Shown piece after piece: positions 22,030 to 33,662 of a stretch of DNA of 64,000 bases; the stretch's first letter is position 1, and every line of letters starts with the position of its first letter. Origin of the DNA: Megaleporinus macrocephalus (taxonomy: Eukaryota > Chordata > Actinopteri > Characiformes > Anostomidae); NCBI GenBank assembly GCA_021613375.1, contig CM038721.1, forward strand, positions 2,878,486-2,942,485, written 5' to 3'. A model generated the notes under the pieces. That model was not told where the DNA came from. It saw only the letters and a program-made list of their open reading frames with translations, and ran no database searches. The position numbers were made by a program, and so were the translations under genes.

Positions 22030-22460
22030 TGGTCTCTGTCTAACATGATCTTGTTATTCCCAAGAAAGCCCAGCAATCAGCGACCAACCTTTCTGCTAAT
22101 CTAGGTGCGAGCAGCCTATTCAAATGAGTATGCAAATGAAAGAATAAAAAAAAAAAGCCTTAATATTTATCATATTTGTCTCACTCCCCTCAGAGGTGCG
22201 TCAAGCCGAAGAAAAAAAAAGAAAAAAAGGCATGAGCATAGGAGCAGCAGCGCTGCCCGCTACGCCATGCTTAAAAATAAAGGAAACAATGATGCAACCG
22301 CTGCCTGTTAATGAAAAAGGAGCAGATCCCCATATTAACATAATTGCATAGGAACGAGCCGAGAGGAGCGAGCCCCCAATTAAAGGCGCAGGAGCGCTTT
22401 AGTGCAGCCGAGGCCGTTCGGACAGGGTTTAGCCGCGGTGTGCTCGTGTGCACAAATATT
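22030..22460. promoter_or_regulatory. Candidate enhancer-like block with POU octamer
   Basis: Complex, low-repeat sequence with a perfect octamer ATGCAAAT at 22130-22137, a nearby CATTTGAATAGG-type site on the other strand, TTAATGAAAAAG, and CCAATTAAAGGC at the 3' end. It lies about 7 kb downstream of mir-9. No exon signature was found. Confidence 0.4.
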
Positions 22461-22576
22461 TTAGTTTCGTGCATCTTTTTGGAGGATTGTGCACGTTTAT
22501 TGGTAAACAAGTGGATGTTGTTTGTGAACCATGTGTGTCTTCAGTGGTTGAAAATAGAGAGGGAGGTCTACAATAA

Positions 22577-22653
22577 TGTGTGTGTGTGTGTGTATATATA
22601 ATATAATTAATAGAAATAAATAAAGAGGATACATGCTTTGCTTTGGACAGCAA

Positions 22654-22715
<62 letters not shown>
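22577..22715. repeat. (GT)n, MITE 1 right end (22622-22656) and (AT)n
   Basis: A short GT run is followed by the MITE terminus GCTTTGGACAGCAACCATAT, then about 30 AT units. This repeats the association of this MITE with TA-rich DNA. Confidence 0.7.
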
Positions 22716-22722
<7 letters not shown>

Positions 22723-23114
22723 TATATATGAAATCCTTTAATTATTTCCACATATGCAGCAACACTGTTGCTGTGTATTCGCTGAACCTCTGTATAATTC
22801 TGTGCAGACAAAAACAGCACCCAGAAATAAGAGAGCTGTGCCTTTAATAGCTGTTTTCTAATTAGACGGTGCATCTCCATCGGAGAGGGGGAGGGGTTTC
22901 AGCCCTGCTTTGCATTTCTCAGTGCTTTATGCAAAAAAAGAAAAATCCTTTAGTGGCTCTGAGATGCAAACACAGTATGTAGCGCAGTAACCAGTGTACA
23001 GAGATTGTACTGTTATGTTATATGGCAGTATTGCGGGGTGTCTGTATGCAATAGCATGAAAATTGAATTTACACTACAAATGACATTTCGTGTGTCTGAG
23101 AACGAGTGAGAGCG

Positions 23115-23118
<4 letters not shown>

Positions 23119-23154
<36 letters not shown>
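23119..23154. repeat. (GT)n microsatellite
   Basis: About 18 GT units. Confidence 0.97.
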
Positions 23155-23157
<3 letters not shown>

Positions 23158-23159
23158 AA

Positions 23160-23560
23160 GCACACTGGCAGGGGGAGTGGATGTTTGTCAGTGCATAATG
23201 TGGCTGCTGCGAAGCGTCGTCGGCGAAAAAGTGTTAATTATGCCACTTGGCACGGTGCCAATCCTATACCAGATTTTTCCAGTTCCCAATATGCAAATGG
23301 CGCCTTTGAAACAAGCATTGTTGTTGTGGTTTGACGCTAACGGCCGCCGCCACCGCGCTTTCCAGCGGCACGGAATATATCTACGGTTAATGGTGTTAAT
23401 TTTTTTTTTTTGAGACATAATAGACGATACAGAATCAGTACAATGAGCGCTAATTGTTTTGGGGGCACTTTCGCGAAACACACGCTTCATTAGCATGTGC
23501 GCGAAAGGCAGTGCATTCATTCCACATGACCACAAGTAATGTTATACATTTAAAAATATA
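23160..23560. promoter_or_regulatory. Candidate neural-enhancer-like block (octamer plus SOX sites)
   Basis: Contains a perfect octamer ATGCAAAT (23291-23298) and, 20 bp further, CATTGTTGTTGTGG with SOX-type ATTGTT cores. GAGCGCTAATTG and CATTAGCATGTG lie downstream. POU/SOX pairs of this kind are common in neural-progenitor enhancers, which would suit mir-9. The role is inferred. Confidence 0.4.
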
Positions 23561-24540
23561 TATATACGTGGGCTCATTATTGATGTCATTGTAGGGGTCC
23601 GGCTTGCTATCAGGCTGGAGCTGACTGGTTTCTGGGCTGGATGGGGGGACCACCCTACGTTTTTATTTAATTTCCAGTCAGGATTATTCCAATTATTCGT
23701 TTTTCACTGCCAGGAAGAGAAAAATGGGAGAAACTGAGAAATCACACCGCGTCAACAGCTAAATATAATTTGTGCAGGAAAACGGAATTTGGTGCATTGT
23801 TCTGAAGAACAGCAGCAGCTTCTTTGTTTGATGTGTTCGTATCTCCTTTCCTCAGCGAGGACCTTCTGGAACATCTGCACGTCCTTTCAGACCTCTGTAG
23901 TGTTGGGGTGGCTTTCCCACAGTGGCAGGATGAGCAGAAACACCTGCGGATGTTCTCAGATCTGAAGCAGCTTGATGTTCTCCTCTTTAGATCTGTTCAC
24001 GGTGCTGTTCATCTGATGGGCTTGCCAGATCTTGCAGGTGGTTGTTAGGAGTCCCCATCATCTCTTTAGGAAGAGTTTATTTTTTATTTTAACTGGATTC
24101 TCTTTGAACAATTAATAATTTTGACTGCAGATGAAAAAAGTAGGGTGGTCTCAGACTTTACCGAGTGATGTATATCTTTGCTGTCCAACCAAAAATCCAC
24201 TTGAAGGTAAAGACTGTCCTCTGCTGTGAAGCTATAATTCTGGAGATCCAAAGTGCATTGAATCTGCAGACTAGTGGACTTTAGACACAGATTGGTGTAT
24301 TAGCCTCTGATTTTTATTTTATTTTTATGGTGCACCCTGCAGACACATTGGCTTTCCTATATACTAGCATACCTGCATTGGTGTGAATTGAACTGATTGA
24401 GGCCAAAACCTTCCACGAAAACCCTCCTCTGGTCACGAATGCAAACCAGTAGCCCTCCTGCCCGTCGTAAACACCAGTTAACCCCTTCATAGGACTGTAG
24501 AAGCTCGAGATGGTGAACTGTGCAGCTGTAGGCTGTGTGT
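23561..24540. other. No gene supported; possible old repeat at 23850-24050
   Basis: Around 23850-24050 the sequence reads like a dispersed element (AAGCAGCTTGATGTTCTCC and similar) but has no termini or known frame. A partial MITE end CTTTGCTGTCCAACC lies near 24178. Confidence 0.35.
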
Positions 24541-25200
24541 TGGTAAACAGTTGGACAGTGCCGCATTATTATTCCGATCACCCTCTCGGCTCTACAATGG
24601 CGGCATTGTGAGGAGCGCTCTTGACGTGGCCACGGTCCCCCTTTTTCCCACCATTGTCACTGTGGATGGGGCACAGGAGACAGAGGGGGCACCAGACTGG
24701 GAATGATGCTCAGGCCCAGACGGAGCCACGTACCAAAATTAGCGCCGGCTGGTGAAAAAAACCCCCCAAAAAAACGTTGAGTGAGTGGGTGGGTGTATGT
24801 CGGTGGTGTGTGTAGCAGCTAAAGAGTTAGCTCTGCCGGACTGCAGTGTATGTCAACTTCCCACATTTGTAGCCCCTCATTCCGGAGCACCGAGAGCAGT
24901 ACGGCGTAAACAGCAGCTAGCATGAAGCGTCACGTAGCAAATTAGCTAGAGGCTGGCGAGGTTGCGCGCAACACGCGTGCCAAAACATACACAAGTCCTA
25001 ATCGTTCGCGGTGAGATCCGGCGAGGAGAGATTAACGGCGCGGCCCTGGACGCACAGTGCGTCTCCCTCTCTCCCCCCCAACCCCCTCCTTCTGCCGGGG
25101 CACAGCAGTTGGGCGAGCAATTAATTAAAGCTCCATTACAATATATTACCCTGGAAAATGGAGGTGGCGATACAGAAAAGCAGAGAGAAAGGGAGCCAAA
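24541..25200. promoter_or_regulatory. Candidate conserved block with palindromic SOX site
   Basis: ACAATGGCGGCATTGT at 24594-24609 is an inverted pair of SOX cores with 4-bp spacing. The surrounding 600 bp are GC-richer and complex, including AGCAATTAATTAAAGCTCC near 25118. The long open frame here (24962-25354) ends in lysine-rich low-complexity sequence and has no splice support. Confidence 0.35.
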
Positions 25201-25959
25201 GTTTACGCCGGGGGCCGGGACAGTATTTCAGAGGAAAACAATGAAGACAAAAAACTGGGAGGCAATAATTTATGTTTGGGGGGTGAAAAAAAAAAAAAAA
25301 CAGAAGTGGACGAAGAAAACACTGAACCCAGAAAAAAGGAAAGGGAGACTCTGAACGTTAAGCTGACCACATAAGCACCTGTGCCTTTTGCTCCCCCCAC
25401 CCATTAGAGAAGGTCACCTATAAGAAGGTGTGGGCACACAAGCAGGCCGGGGCCGGCGTGAAGCTTTGGGTCCAGCGTACGAGGAGTTGATGGGTGATGT
25501 GTTCGGAGCTGGGGGAGGGGCTGTACTGTCTGGCTCTGCCTGTGGCCCCATGTGGCAGATGCTGCAGCTGGCATGCTAATAGCGAAGGCCTATGGGAGTC
25601 GACTATCTGGGAATATTTGTCTGGCATACTAACAGTGTTTCCAGACCCCGTGTTCATGTTCTGTATCATGAAGCATTGCATGCTTTGTTCATTTATGAAA
25701 AAATATGTATATTCAAACCTGGCTTGTTGAGTCTTTGCTTGGTTTGAAAACTTCCTTTGGTGTTATTTTAGGATTTTAGGATTCAGAGACCATTAGGAAT
25801 CTATAAGTTCCATTCCTGGTCACCATATCTTGATTACCAACATGGATCTTTGCAGAAACATGTATTAAAAGATCAGAGGAACTACACGCTCCCGTTGTGG
25901 CAGACAGTCTTCCGTGGATCTCAACAGACATGCCGGGAATACTACGTCTATGCGGTTTG

Positions 25960-26420
25960 GGAATTTTTAGTATTAAAGTTATGGTGTTCAAGTTGCACAC
26001 GACAGTGAAGCGGTGATTAAATCTGTTCACATCAACGAGCAGCTCAAGGGGGCTTGTGTCTTATACGGTAAAATTCCCGTTTTTTTTCCCCCATGTGCCT
26101 ACCTCAGCTGCCGATCCCGTCTTAATCTTGGGATAAATGCGATTATCCGGAGAAGAGTTGTTCTCAGCTTTGTATCGACTACGGGGGAGCTTTGAAATGA
26201 CTCCCCCCCCTCCTTCCTCGGCCCCTTCCCTGGCCGATTGGCCGTGAAAAGCCTGGGATGGAGATTCCTGAGCATGACTCCGGCTGAGGGGATAACAGGC
26301 AGCAAAAAGGACCTCACTCAGCAGAGAGGCCGCAGGAAGGGTGCCCATGTGGGCTCAGACTCTCCTCCTGTTTTGTATAGTCATTCACTCTCATCACCAT
26401 TTACCTGCTGTTGTGCTTTC
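25960..26420. promoter_or_regulatory. Candidate conserved block with K50-homeodomain-like sites
   Basis: CTTAATCTTGGGATAAATG and GCGATTATCCGG near 26120-26155 provide clustered OTX/PITX-like cores. The block lies immediately upstream of the 49-bp minisatellite. No exon. Confidence 0.3.
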
Positions 26421-26511
26421 AGAGATGTGTGGTTACTACAGTAGATGTATGTTCAGCATCTCAGCCAATAGTATTAAAGCTACAACAGAGCAAGAGTGAA
26501 AACATAAACAC

Positions 26512-29500
26512 AGCTGTGTGTGTGTGTAGTGTTGCTGCTACAGAGGTTAGTGGAGAGTCGGCTGTGTGTGTGTAGTGTTGCTGCTACAGAGGTTAGTGGA
26601 GAGTCGGCTGTGTGTGTGTAGTGTTGCTGCTACAGATGTTAGTGGAGAGTCTGCTGTGTGTGTGTAGTGTTACTGCTGCTACAGAGGTTAGTGGAGAGTC
26701 GGCTGTGTGTGTGTAGTGTTACTGCTGCTACAGAGGTTAGTGTAGAGTCGGCTGTGTGTGTGTAGTGTTACTGCTGCTACAGAGGTTAGTGGAGAGTCTG
26801 CTGTGTGTGTGTAGTGTTACTGCTGCTACAGAGGTTAGTGGAGAGTCTGCTGTGTGTGTAGTGTTACTGCTGCTACAGAGGTTAGTGTAGAGTCGGCTGT
26901 GTGTGTGTAGTGTTACTGCTTCTACAGAGGTTAGTGGAGAGTCGGCTGTGTGTGTGTAGTGTTACTGCTACAGAGGTTAGTGTAGAGTCGGCTGTGTGTG
27001 TGTAGTGTTACTGCTGCTACAGAGGTTAGTGGAGAGTCTGCTGTGTGTGTGTAGTGTTACTGCTGCTACAGAGGTTAGTGTAGATTCGGCTGTGTGTGTG
27101 TAGTGTTACTGCTGCTACAGAGGTTAGTGTAGAGTCGGTTGTGTGTGTGTAGTGTTACTGCTGCTACAGAGGTTAGTGTAGAGTCGGCTGTGTGTGTAGT
27201 GTGACTGCTGCTACAGAGGTTAGTGTAGAGTCGGCTGTGTGTGTGTAGTGTTACTGCTGCTACAGAGGTTAGTGTAGAGTCGGCTGTGTGTCTAGTGTTA
27301 CAGAGGTTAGTGTAGAGTCGGCTGTGTGTGTAGTGTTACTGTTACAGAGGTTAGTGTAGAGTCGGCTGTGTGTGTGTAGTGTTACTGCTGCTACAGAGGT
27401 TAGTGGAGAGTCGACTGTGTGTGTTTAGTGTTACTGCTACAGAGGTTAGTGTAGATTCGGCTGTGTGTGTGTAGTGTTACTGCTGCTACAGAGGATTGTG
27501 TAGAGTCGGCTGTGTGTGTGTGTGTAGTGTTACTGCTGCTACAGAGGTTGGTGTAGTGTCGGCTGTGTGTGTGTGTAGTGTTACTGCTGCTACAGAGGTT
27601 GGTGTAGAGTCGGCTGTGTGTGTGTAGTGTTACTGCTGCTACAGAGGTTAGTGTAGAGTCGGCTGTGTGTAGTGTTACTGCTGCTACAGAGGTTCGTGTA
27701 GAGTCAGCTGTGTGTGTAGTGTTACTGTTGCTACAGAGGTTAGTGTAGAGTCGGCTGTGGGTGTGTAGTGTTATTGCGGCTACAGAGGTTAGTGTAGAGT
27801 CGGCTGTGTGTGTGTAGTGTTACTGCTGCTACAGAGGTTAGTGTAGAGTCGGCTGTGTGTAGTGTTACTGCTGCTACAGAGGTTAGTGGAGAGTCGGCTG
27901 TGTGTGTGTAGTGTTACTGCTGCTACAGAGGTTAGTGGAGAGTCGGCTGTGTGTGTGTTTAGTGTTACTGCTGCTACAGAGGTTAGTGTAGAGTCAGCTG
28001 TGTGTGTGTAGTGTTACTGCTACAGAGGTTAGTGTAGAGTCGGCTGTGTGTGTGTAGTGTTACTGCTGGTACAGAGGTTAGTGTAGAGTCGGCTGTGTGT
28101 GTGTAGTGTTACTGCTGCTACAGAGGTTAGTGGAGAGTCGGCTGTGTGTGTGTAGTATTACTGCTGCTACAGAGGTTGGTGTAGAGTCGACTGTGTGTGT
28201 GTAGTGTTACTGCTGCTACAGAGGTTAGTGGAGAGTCGGCTGTGTGTGTGTAGTGTTACTGCTGCTACAGAGGTCAGTGGAGAGTCGGCTGTGTGTGTGT
28301 AGTGTTACTGCTACAGAGGTTAGTGTAGATTCGATTGTGTGTGTGTGTGTAGTGTTACTGCTGCTACAGAGGTTAGTGTAGAGTCGGCTGTGTGTGTGTG
28401 TAGTGTTACTGCTGCTACAGAGGTTGGTGTAAAGTCGGCTGTGTGTGTGTAGTGTTACTGCTGCTACAGAGGTTGGTGTAGAGTTGGCTGTGTGTGTGTA
28501 GTGTTACTGCTGCTACAGAGGTTGGTGTAAAGTCGGCTGTGTGTGTGTAGTGTTACTGCTGCTACAGAAGTTAGTGGAGAGTCGGCTGTGTGTGTGTAGT
28601 GTTACTGCTTCTACAGAAGTTAGTGGAGAGTCGGCTGTGTGTGTGTAGTGTTACTGCTGCTACAGAGGTTAGTGTAGAGTCGGCTGTGTGTGTGTGTAGT
28701 GTTACTGCTGCTACAGAGGTTAGTGTAGAGTTGGCTGTGTGTGTGTAGTGTTACTGCTGCTACAGAGGTTAGTGTAGAGTCGGCTGTGTGTGTGTGTAGT
28801 GTTACTGCTGCTACAGAGGTTAGTGTAGAGTTGGCTGTGTGTGTGTAGTGTTACTGCTGCTACAGAGGTTAGTGTAGAGTCGGCTGTGTGTGTGTAGTGT
28901 TACTGCTACAGAGGTTAGTATAGAGTCGGCTGTGTGTGTGTAGTGTTACTGCTTCTACAGAGGTTAGTGTAGAGTCGGCTGTGTGTGTAGTGTTACTGCT
29001 GCTACAGAGGTTAGTGGAGAGTCGGCTGTGTGTGTTTAGTGTTACTGCTACAGAGGTTAGTGGAGAGTCGGCTGTGTGTGTGTAGTGTTACTGCTGCTAC
29101 AGAGGTTAGTGTAGAGTTGGCTGTGTGTGTGTAGTGTTACTGCTACAGAGGTTAGTGTAGAGTCGACTGTGTGTGTGTAGTGTTACTGCTGCTACAGAGG
29201 TTAGTGTAGAGTCGGCTGTGTGTGTGTAGTGTTACTGCTGCTACAGAGGTTAGTGTAGAGTCGGCTGTGTGTGTGTAGTGTTACTGCTTCTACAGAGGTT
29301 AGTGTAGAGTCGGCTGTGTGTGTGTAGTGTTACTGCTGCTACAGAGGTTAGTGTAGAGTCGGCTGTGTGTGTGTAGTGTTACTGCTGCTACAGAGGTTAG
29401 TGGAGAGTCGGCTGTGTGTGTAGTGTTACTGCTACTACAGAGGTTAGTGGAGAGTCGGCTGTGTGTGTAGTGTTACTGCTGCTACAGAGGTTAGTGTAGA

Positions 29501-30095
29501 GTCGGCTGTGTGTGTGTAGTGTTACTGCTGCTACAGAGGTTAGTGGAGAGTCGGCTGTGTGTGTTTAGTGTTACTGCTACAGAGGTTAGTGTAGAGTCGG
29601 CTGTGTGTGTTTAGTGTTACTGCTACAGAGGTTAGTGGAGAGTCGGCTGTGTGTGTGTAGTGTTACTGCTGCTACAGAGGTTAGTGTAGAGTTGGCTGTG
29701 TGTGTGTAGTGTTACTGCTACAGAGGTTAGTGTAGAGTCGACTGTGTGTGTGTAGTGTTACTGCTGCTACAGAGGTTAGTGTAGAGTCGGCTGTGTGTGT
29801 GTAGTGTTACTGCTGCTACAGAGGTTAGTGTAGAGTCGGCTGTGTGTGTGTAGTGTTACTGCTTCTACAGAGGTTAGTGTAGAGTCGGCTGTGTGTGTGT
29901 AGTGTTACTGCTGCTACAGAGGTTAGTGTAGAGTCGGCTGTGTGTGTGTAGTGTTACTGCTGCTACAGAGGTTAGTGGAGAGTCGGCTGTGTGTGTAGTG
30001 TTACTGCTGCTACAGAGGTTAGTGGAGAGTCGGCTGTGTGTGTAGTGTTACTGCTGCTACAGAGGTTAGTGGAGAGTCGGCTGTGTGTTTACTGT
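26512..30095. repeat. 49-bp minisatellite array, about 3.6 kb (roughly 70-75 copies)
   Basis: The unit contains CTGCTACAGAGGTTAGTG, then (T/G)(A/G)GAGTC(G/A)GCTG, then a variable GT run and TAGTGTTACTG. Unit length varies from about 40 to 53 bp through the GT run and gain or loss of a CTG or TGCTGC block. Clear higher-order structure is present: about 575 bp (29025-29600) is repeated at 29600-30060, and a dimer at 28680-28870 is duplicated. It is non-coding. Confidence 0.98.
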
Positions 30096-30279
30096 GACGT
30101 CTTGTGTTAAAGGTGTTGGTAAGATGTGGGACGTAGAGTGTCTGGAGTTGTGTGGATACTAAACAAAGAGCTTGGCTGCTTTACCAGTCCAGCAGTCTAG
30201 TATGTCTAGTATGTACTAGGTAGTTGATTTGGGATGCAGACATAGTTTAGAGTGTCTAAGGGTGCTATAGTTAAGCTCA

Positions 30280-30850
30280 TCCACGTTTGAAATATTAATA
30301 ACATTCTTATACGACCACATGACCTCGTTTTTGCCTTTGCTAACCCATTTTTTTCCACCCTTAAACCCAAATCTGTTTCCTGTACATGTTCCTGTTAATA
30401 AGGCCTATTAAGTGGATGTTGGAGCCGTCTGACTAGAGGCTGATTGAGAACTTCTGCTGTGTTGCATAGTGATAAAGCTGTAAAAATTAGAGTCGACCTC
30501 CCGCCCAAATCCCGAAAGCAGGCACTAAATTGAACACCAATTACCGCATTATATGAGGATCTGAGAGCGGGTGACGAGAAAACGACAGACGAAGCCAGGG
30601 AATACTTAAACACGGGCTCTGGAATTAGCAAAGGATTCAACGATAAGTGCAGAAATAAAAAAAAATGGTCAACCTGATTTTTCATGCTGAGCAGTAGTCG
30701 CTGAACATCCTGGTTACTTACCACCCTCACCAGAATCTGGGTGCAGGAGAACTTAAGCAAATTGGTTAAAGTTAGGTGCAGCGAGGCACAATGAAGTATG
30801 AGACCCTCAAATAATAATAATAATAATAATATGCAAATGAGCGCGACTGT
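30280..30850. promoter_or_regulatory. Candidate conserved block with octamer
   Basis: A complex stretch that ends at an ATA/ATT run followed by ATGCAAATGAGCG (octamer at 30831-30838). It contains CCAATTACCGCATTATATGAG near 30537. It has no splice-supported exon. Confidence 0.3.
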
Positions 30851-31220
30851 TTCAATGTGATGTCAGAGTCAAGTTCAAGTTCGCAGCCTTTGGAGTGGTG
30901 TCTAGTCGAGACAGACCAGACTGGGTACTTCTTCATCCCGTTCTGTGAACTTGCTCCCCCCGTGAACCCCACAGACTGCCCCCCCCCATCCATCCAGCTC
31001 TGTGCAGTTGCTATGGGAGAGGGTGCTGCCTGGCCCAGCAATGCACTGGTGAAAAGGCCGGCCTGTCAAAGTGTCTGAGGGAAGTCAGACCAGTGCCCAC
31101 CCCACCCACCTCCACACACACTCAACCCTAGCAGCTGGACACGACCACACTATGCGTGTGTGCATTTAAGAGCCTGGGAATGTCAGCTTGCGACAAGCAC
31201 TTTATATTCATCAGGCCCTC

Positions 31221-31224
<4 letters not shown>

Positions 31225-31266
<42 letters not shown>
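31225..31266. repeat. (TC)n microsatellite
   Basis: About 21 TC units. Confidence 0.97.
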
Positions 31267-31267
<1 letters not shown>

Positions 31268-31420
31268 GTGACTTTGGTAAACAGCCCCCCCCTCCGCCCT
31301 TCCATAAGTGTCTAGTCTACCTCCATCCACTCCACCCACCCCCACCATGCAAGTTCTCTCTGCTGATGGAACAATGTGTCTGATCGGCGTTTGATTAGAA
31401 GCACTTCTTTCTTTCTGCAG

Positions 31421-31450
31421 TTCTGGGGGAACACTTTCTATCTGGACGAC
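31421..31450 (+). ncRNA. Weak candidate exon of the mir-9 host transcript
   Basis: A strong acceptor (CTTCTTTCTTTCTGCAG ending at 31420) is followed by a weaker donor (GAC then GTGAGG, with GT at 31451). Without the donor, the segment would be open to a TAG at 31505-31507 encoding FWGNTFYLDDVRIDIMWWFK and more. I do not recognise that peptide. It may be a cryptic site. Confidence 0.25.
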
Positions 31451-31919
31451 GTGAGGATTGATATCATGTGGTGGTTCAAACCCAAAAAGCGTGCACCACA
31501 AAAATAGGTCACCCAAGCTTTGGACGTCTTTTCAGGGGACCGAAAGTGTTATTTGCTCCAAATAACTTTTTTTATTTTGCTTTATTTTTAATAATGCATG
31601 TACCAGTAGCCAATCAGCTGCCTTGCAGACCTTGTAAACGTTTTTTTTATCTGAATATTTTACTCTCAATCAGCATAGCGGCCTAATAGGGGTATTAAGG
31701 GAGCCGTAGGGCATCACAGCGTATTCGAACAGTCCCGTTTCTAGTGCGTCTGGGGAGTATTTACAGCGGGAGTGTTTGATTCCTCAGTACTGTAACAGAT
31801 TGAAGTTCAAAGCTTGCTAGGTGTACATGTACAGTAGCTTACGCAAATGTTCTTCAGGAAGAAAGAGCTTGTGTGTGTGTGTGTGTATGTATGTGTGTGT
31901 GTGTTTTCTTGAGGTCTCA

Positions 31920-32330
31920 TTCAAGTCGGAGGACGAGTATTGAGAATAAAAGGCCAATGATTTGCATAAGCTGCATGCTGTCTGAGGGGCTTGGGGGTGG
32001 GAGCTGGGGAGGGAAACAAACGATATGGGGGAACATAAAAAAAAGGAAAAGAAAGAAACCCCACATTGTGGAGGCAGAGAAAGAGAGAGGGTGCTTGAAT
32101 GAGGGAGAGGGTGAAAATTAACAGAGAAAGGGGTCTTGCCAAGTCTCCTGGAGGGATTAAATTGTCCAGAAGCCTCTCTACATATAATTTGGTAAAATTG
32201 GTAATGGCACCACTACGCGGCACTTGTGCACAAATTCGGCTCGTGATCACGCTCGGGGCAATTTCTAGGATTTTACAAAGCAAATCAGAAGGAACATAAA
32301 TTTATGATAAACAAGACGCGACCGTTCTAG
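31920..32330. promoter_or_regulatory. Candidate conserved block with reverse octamer
   Basis: ATTTGCAT at 31960-31967. A second complex part at 32150-32320 includes TACGCGGCACTTGTGC, CTCGTGATCACGCTCG and ACAAAGCAAATC. An A/G-rich run separates them. No gene. Confidence 0.35.
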
Positions 32331-32459
32331 TTATGAATGATCCACTTTTTTTTTTATAGTGTGGAATTGCAATAATAAGTGTTGGGCAATATTAAAATCA
32401 ATGGTAGACAAATTGGCATTGGCTATTCAGACTAGCAAGCCAATGGACTGGGGCAGGCT

Positions 32460-32600
32460 GTGTGTGTGTGTGTGTGTGTGTGTGTGCAAAAAGATTCCTT
32501 ATTTTCAATGCAAGTTCATGTTAAAAGGTTTAATTCCAAGTGATATTGGAGTATTTCTATTGGTTTATTCATCATGGACATGCCTTTAGAAAGCAATGAC
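32460..32600 (+). mobile_element. (GT)n (32460-32486) and MITE family 1 fragment, copy G
   Basis: The fragment keeps TTATTTTCAATGCAAGTTCA, AGTGATATTGGAG and TATTTCTATTGGTTTATTC; both termini are lost. Confidence 0.6.
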
Positions 32601-32935
32601 ACATCTAAGTTCACTTAAGTGAGTCCCACCATGTCCACTTCTTGTACCAGGTAAAGAACAGAGCATCGTTAGGAATCGTCAGCCTTTACCGTATAGTCAA
32701 CCAGACCTAATCATTTGATCCCACTGACTTACCTACAGCCATGCTTCTGAGCTTTGTGTTTGCTAAACAGTTTGTGGAAAGTGTTGACAAGCTCAATAGA
32801 ACGCCACATCCTTCTCACTCCAGGGATTTTTAATGAATTTATTTTTTTATGTAGTCATCAGTATTTCTTTTTTTTACAGTCAGCATTAGCTCTGGCAGCA
32901 AAACCATGATTTTATAAACCGGCTGTTATAGCAGG

Positions 32936-33228
32936 CATGGCGGTGGCAGGGGTAGCGCTGTCACAAGGCAGGCCAGAGTTCGAGGTTTTTGTTGGTATAG
33001 TGTAGTGAGTTACACTGCTGGCCTTCATATTGGGGTTACATCCCCTACTTGGGTGCCCTAAACTATACACTATACCAATGAGGGTCACTGGGTATGACTT
33101 CTAACACTACCTTCACCTACCTGTGTACAGGTAAACTGTAACACTACCTTCACCTACCTGTGTACAGGTAAACTGTAAGTCACGCTGGGTAAGAGTGTCT
33201 GCCAAATGCTGTAAACGTATATGTTTTA
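32936..33228 (+). mobile_element. tRNA-derived-type SINE copy
   Basis: The head includes a Pol III A-box-like TATAGTGTAGTGAG and a B-box-like GGGGTTACATCCCC. The tail, GGGTAAGAGTGTCTGCCAAA then TGCTGTAAACG, is the very common teleost SINE 3' end. Inside is a 37-bp perfect tandem duplication (33100-33176; CTACCTTCACCTACCTGTG...). Confidence 0.7.
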
Positions 33229-33545
33229 AAAACTAAGAGGCGGTGAAACTATAGTCTAATTGACTGGTTCAAAGTAAATTCTCGAAATATTTATAAACAT
33301 TTGTAGAGTGTTTTGTTTCTAGAGGCTATTTGTTCCTATTCCAAACAGCATCTCTCAAAATAGGTACGAAAACGTTCTGACAGCCGTTCATGTATTAAAT
33401 AAAACAACAAAACATATTTAGTATACATTCTTACATTGACAGTGTACATGCCAACATTTGACGAGCGGCCTCGAGCACACCCTCGAGGAGACATTAGCAA
33501 CTTCTCACCTGCCAGTGTGAATGCACAGTTAAACCCAATCTGTCT

Positions 33546-33662
33546 GATCAATAAGTGTGTGTTCACCAGTAAGAACAGCAGATATGATTAGAACAGATGT
33601 AAATAATCATACATACAATACAAAGTAAGATGAATATCTTATTGTGAGAGAAGTAGATCCAT
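33546..33662 (+). repeat. Dispersed repeat, copy 1 (partner at 39570-39686)
   Basis: About 113 bp with GTGTGTTCACCAGTAAGAAC and ATTGTGAGAGAAGTAGATC. It is nearly identical, by eye about 95 percent, to 39570-39686 and in the same orientation, 6 kb apart. Family unknown. Confidence 0.85.

Noticed and set aside
24962..25354. 130-codon plus-strand frame
   Set aside because: Ends in Lys-rich low-complexity sequence, no splice or start context, and composition matches surrounding non-coding block.
26512..30095. CRISPR-like regular spacing
   Set aside because: Units are contiguous and differ only by small variants; there are no unique spacers, and the genome is vertebrate.
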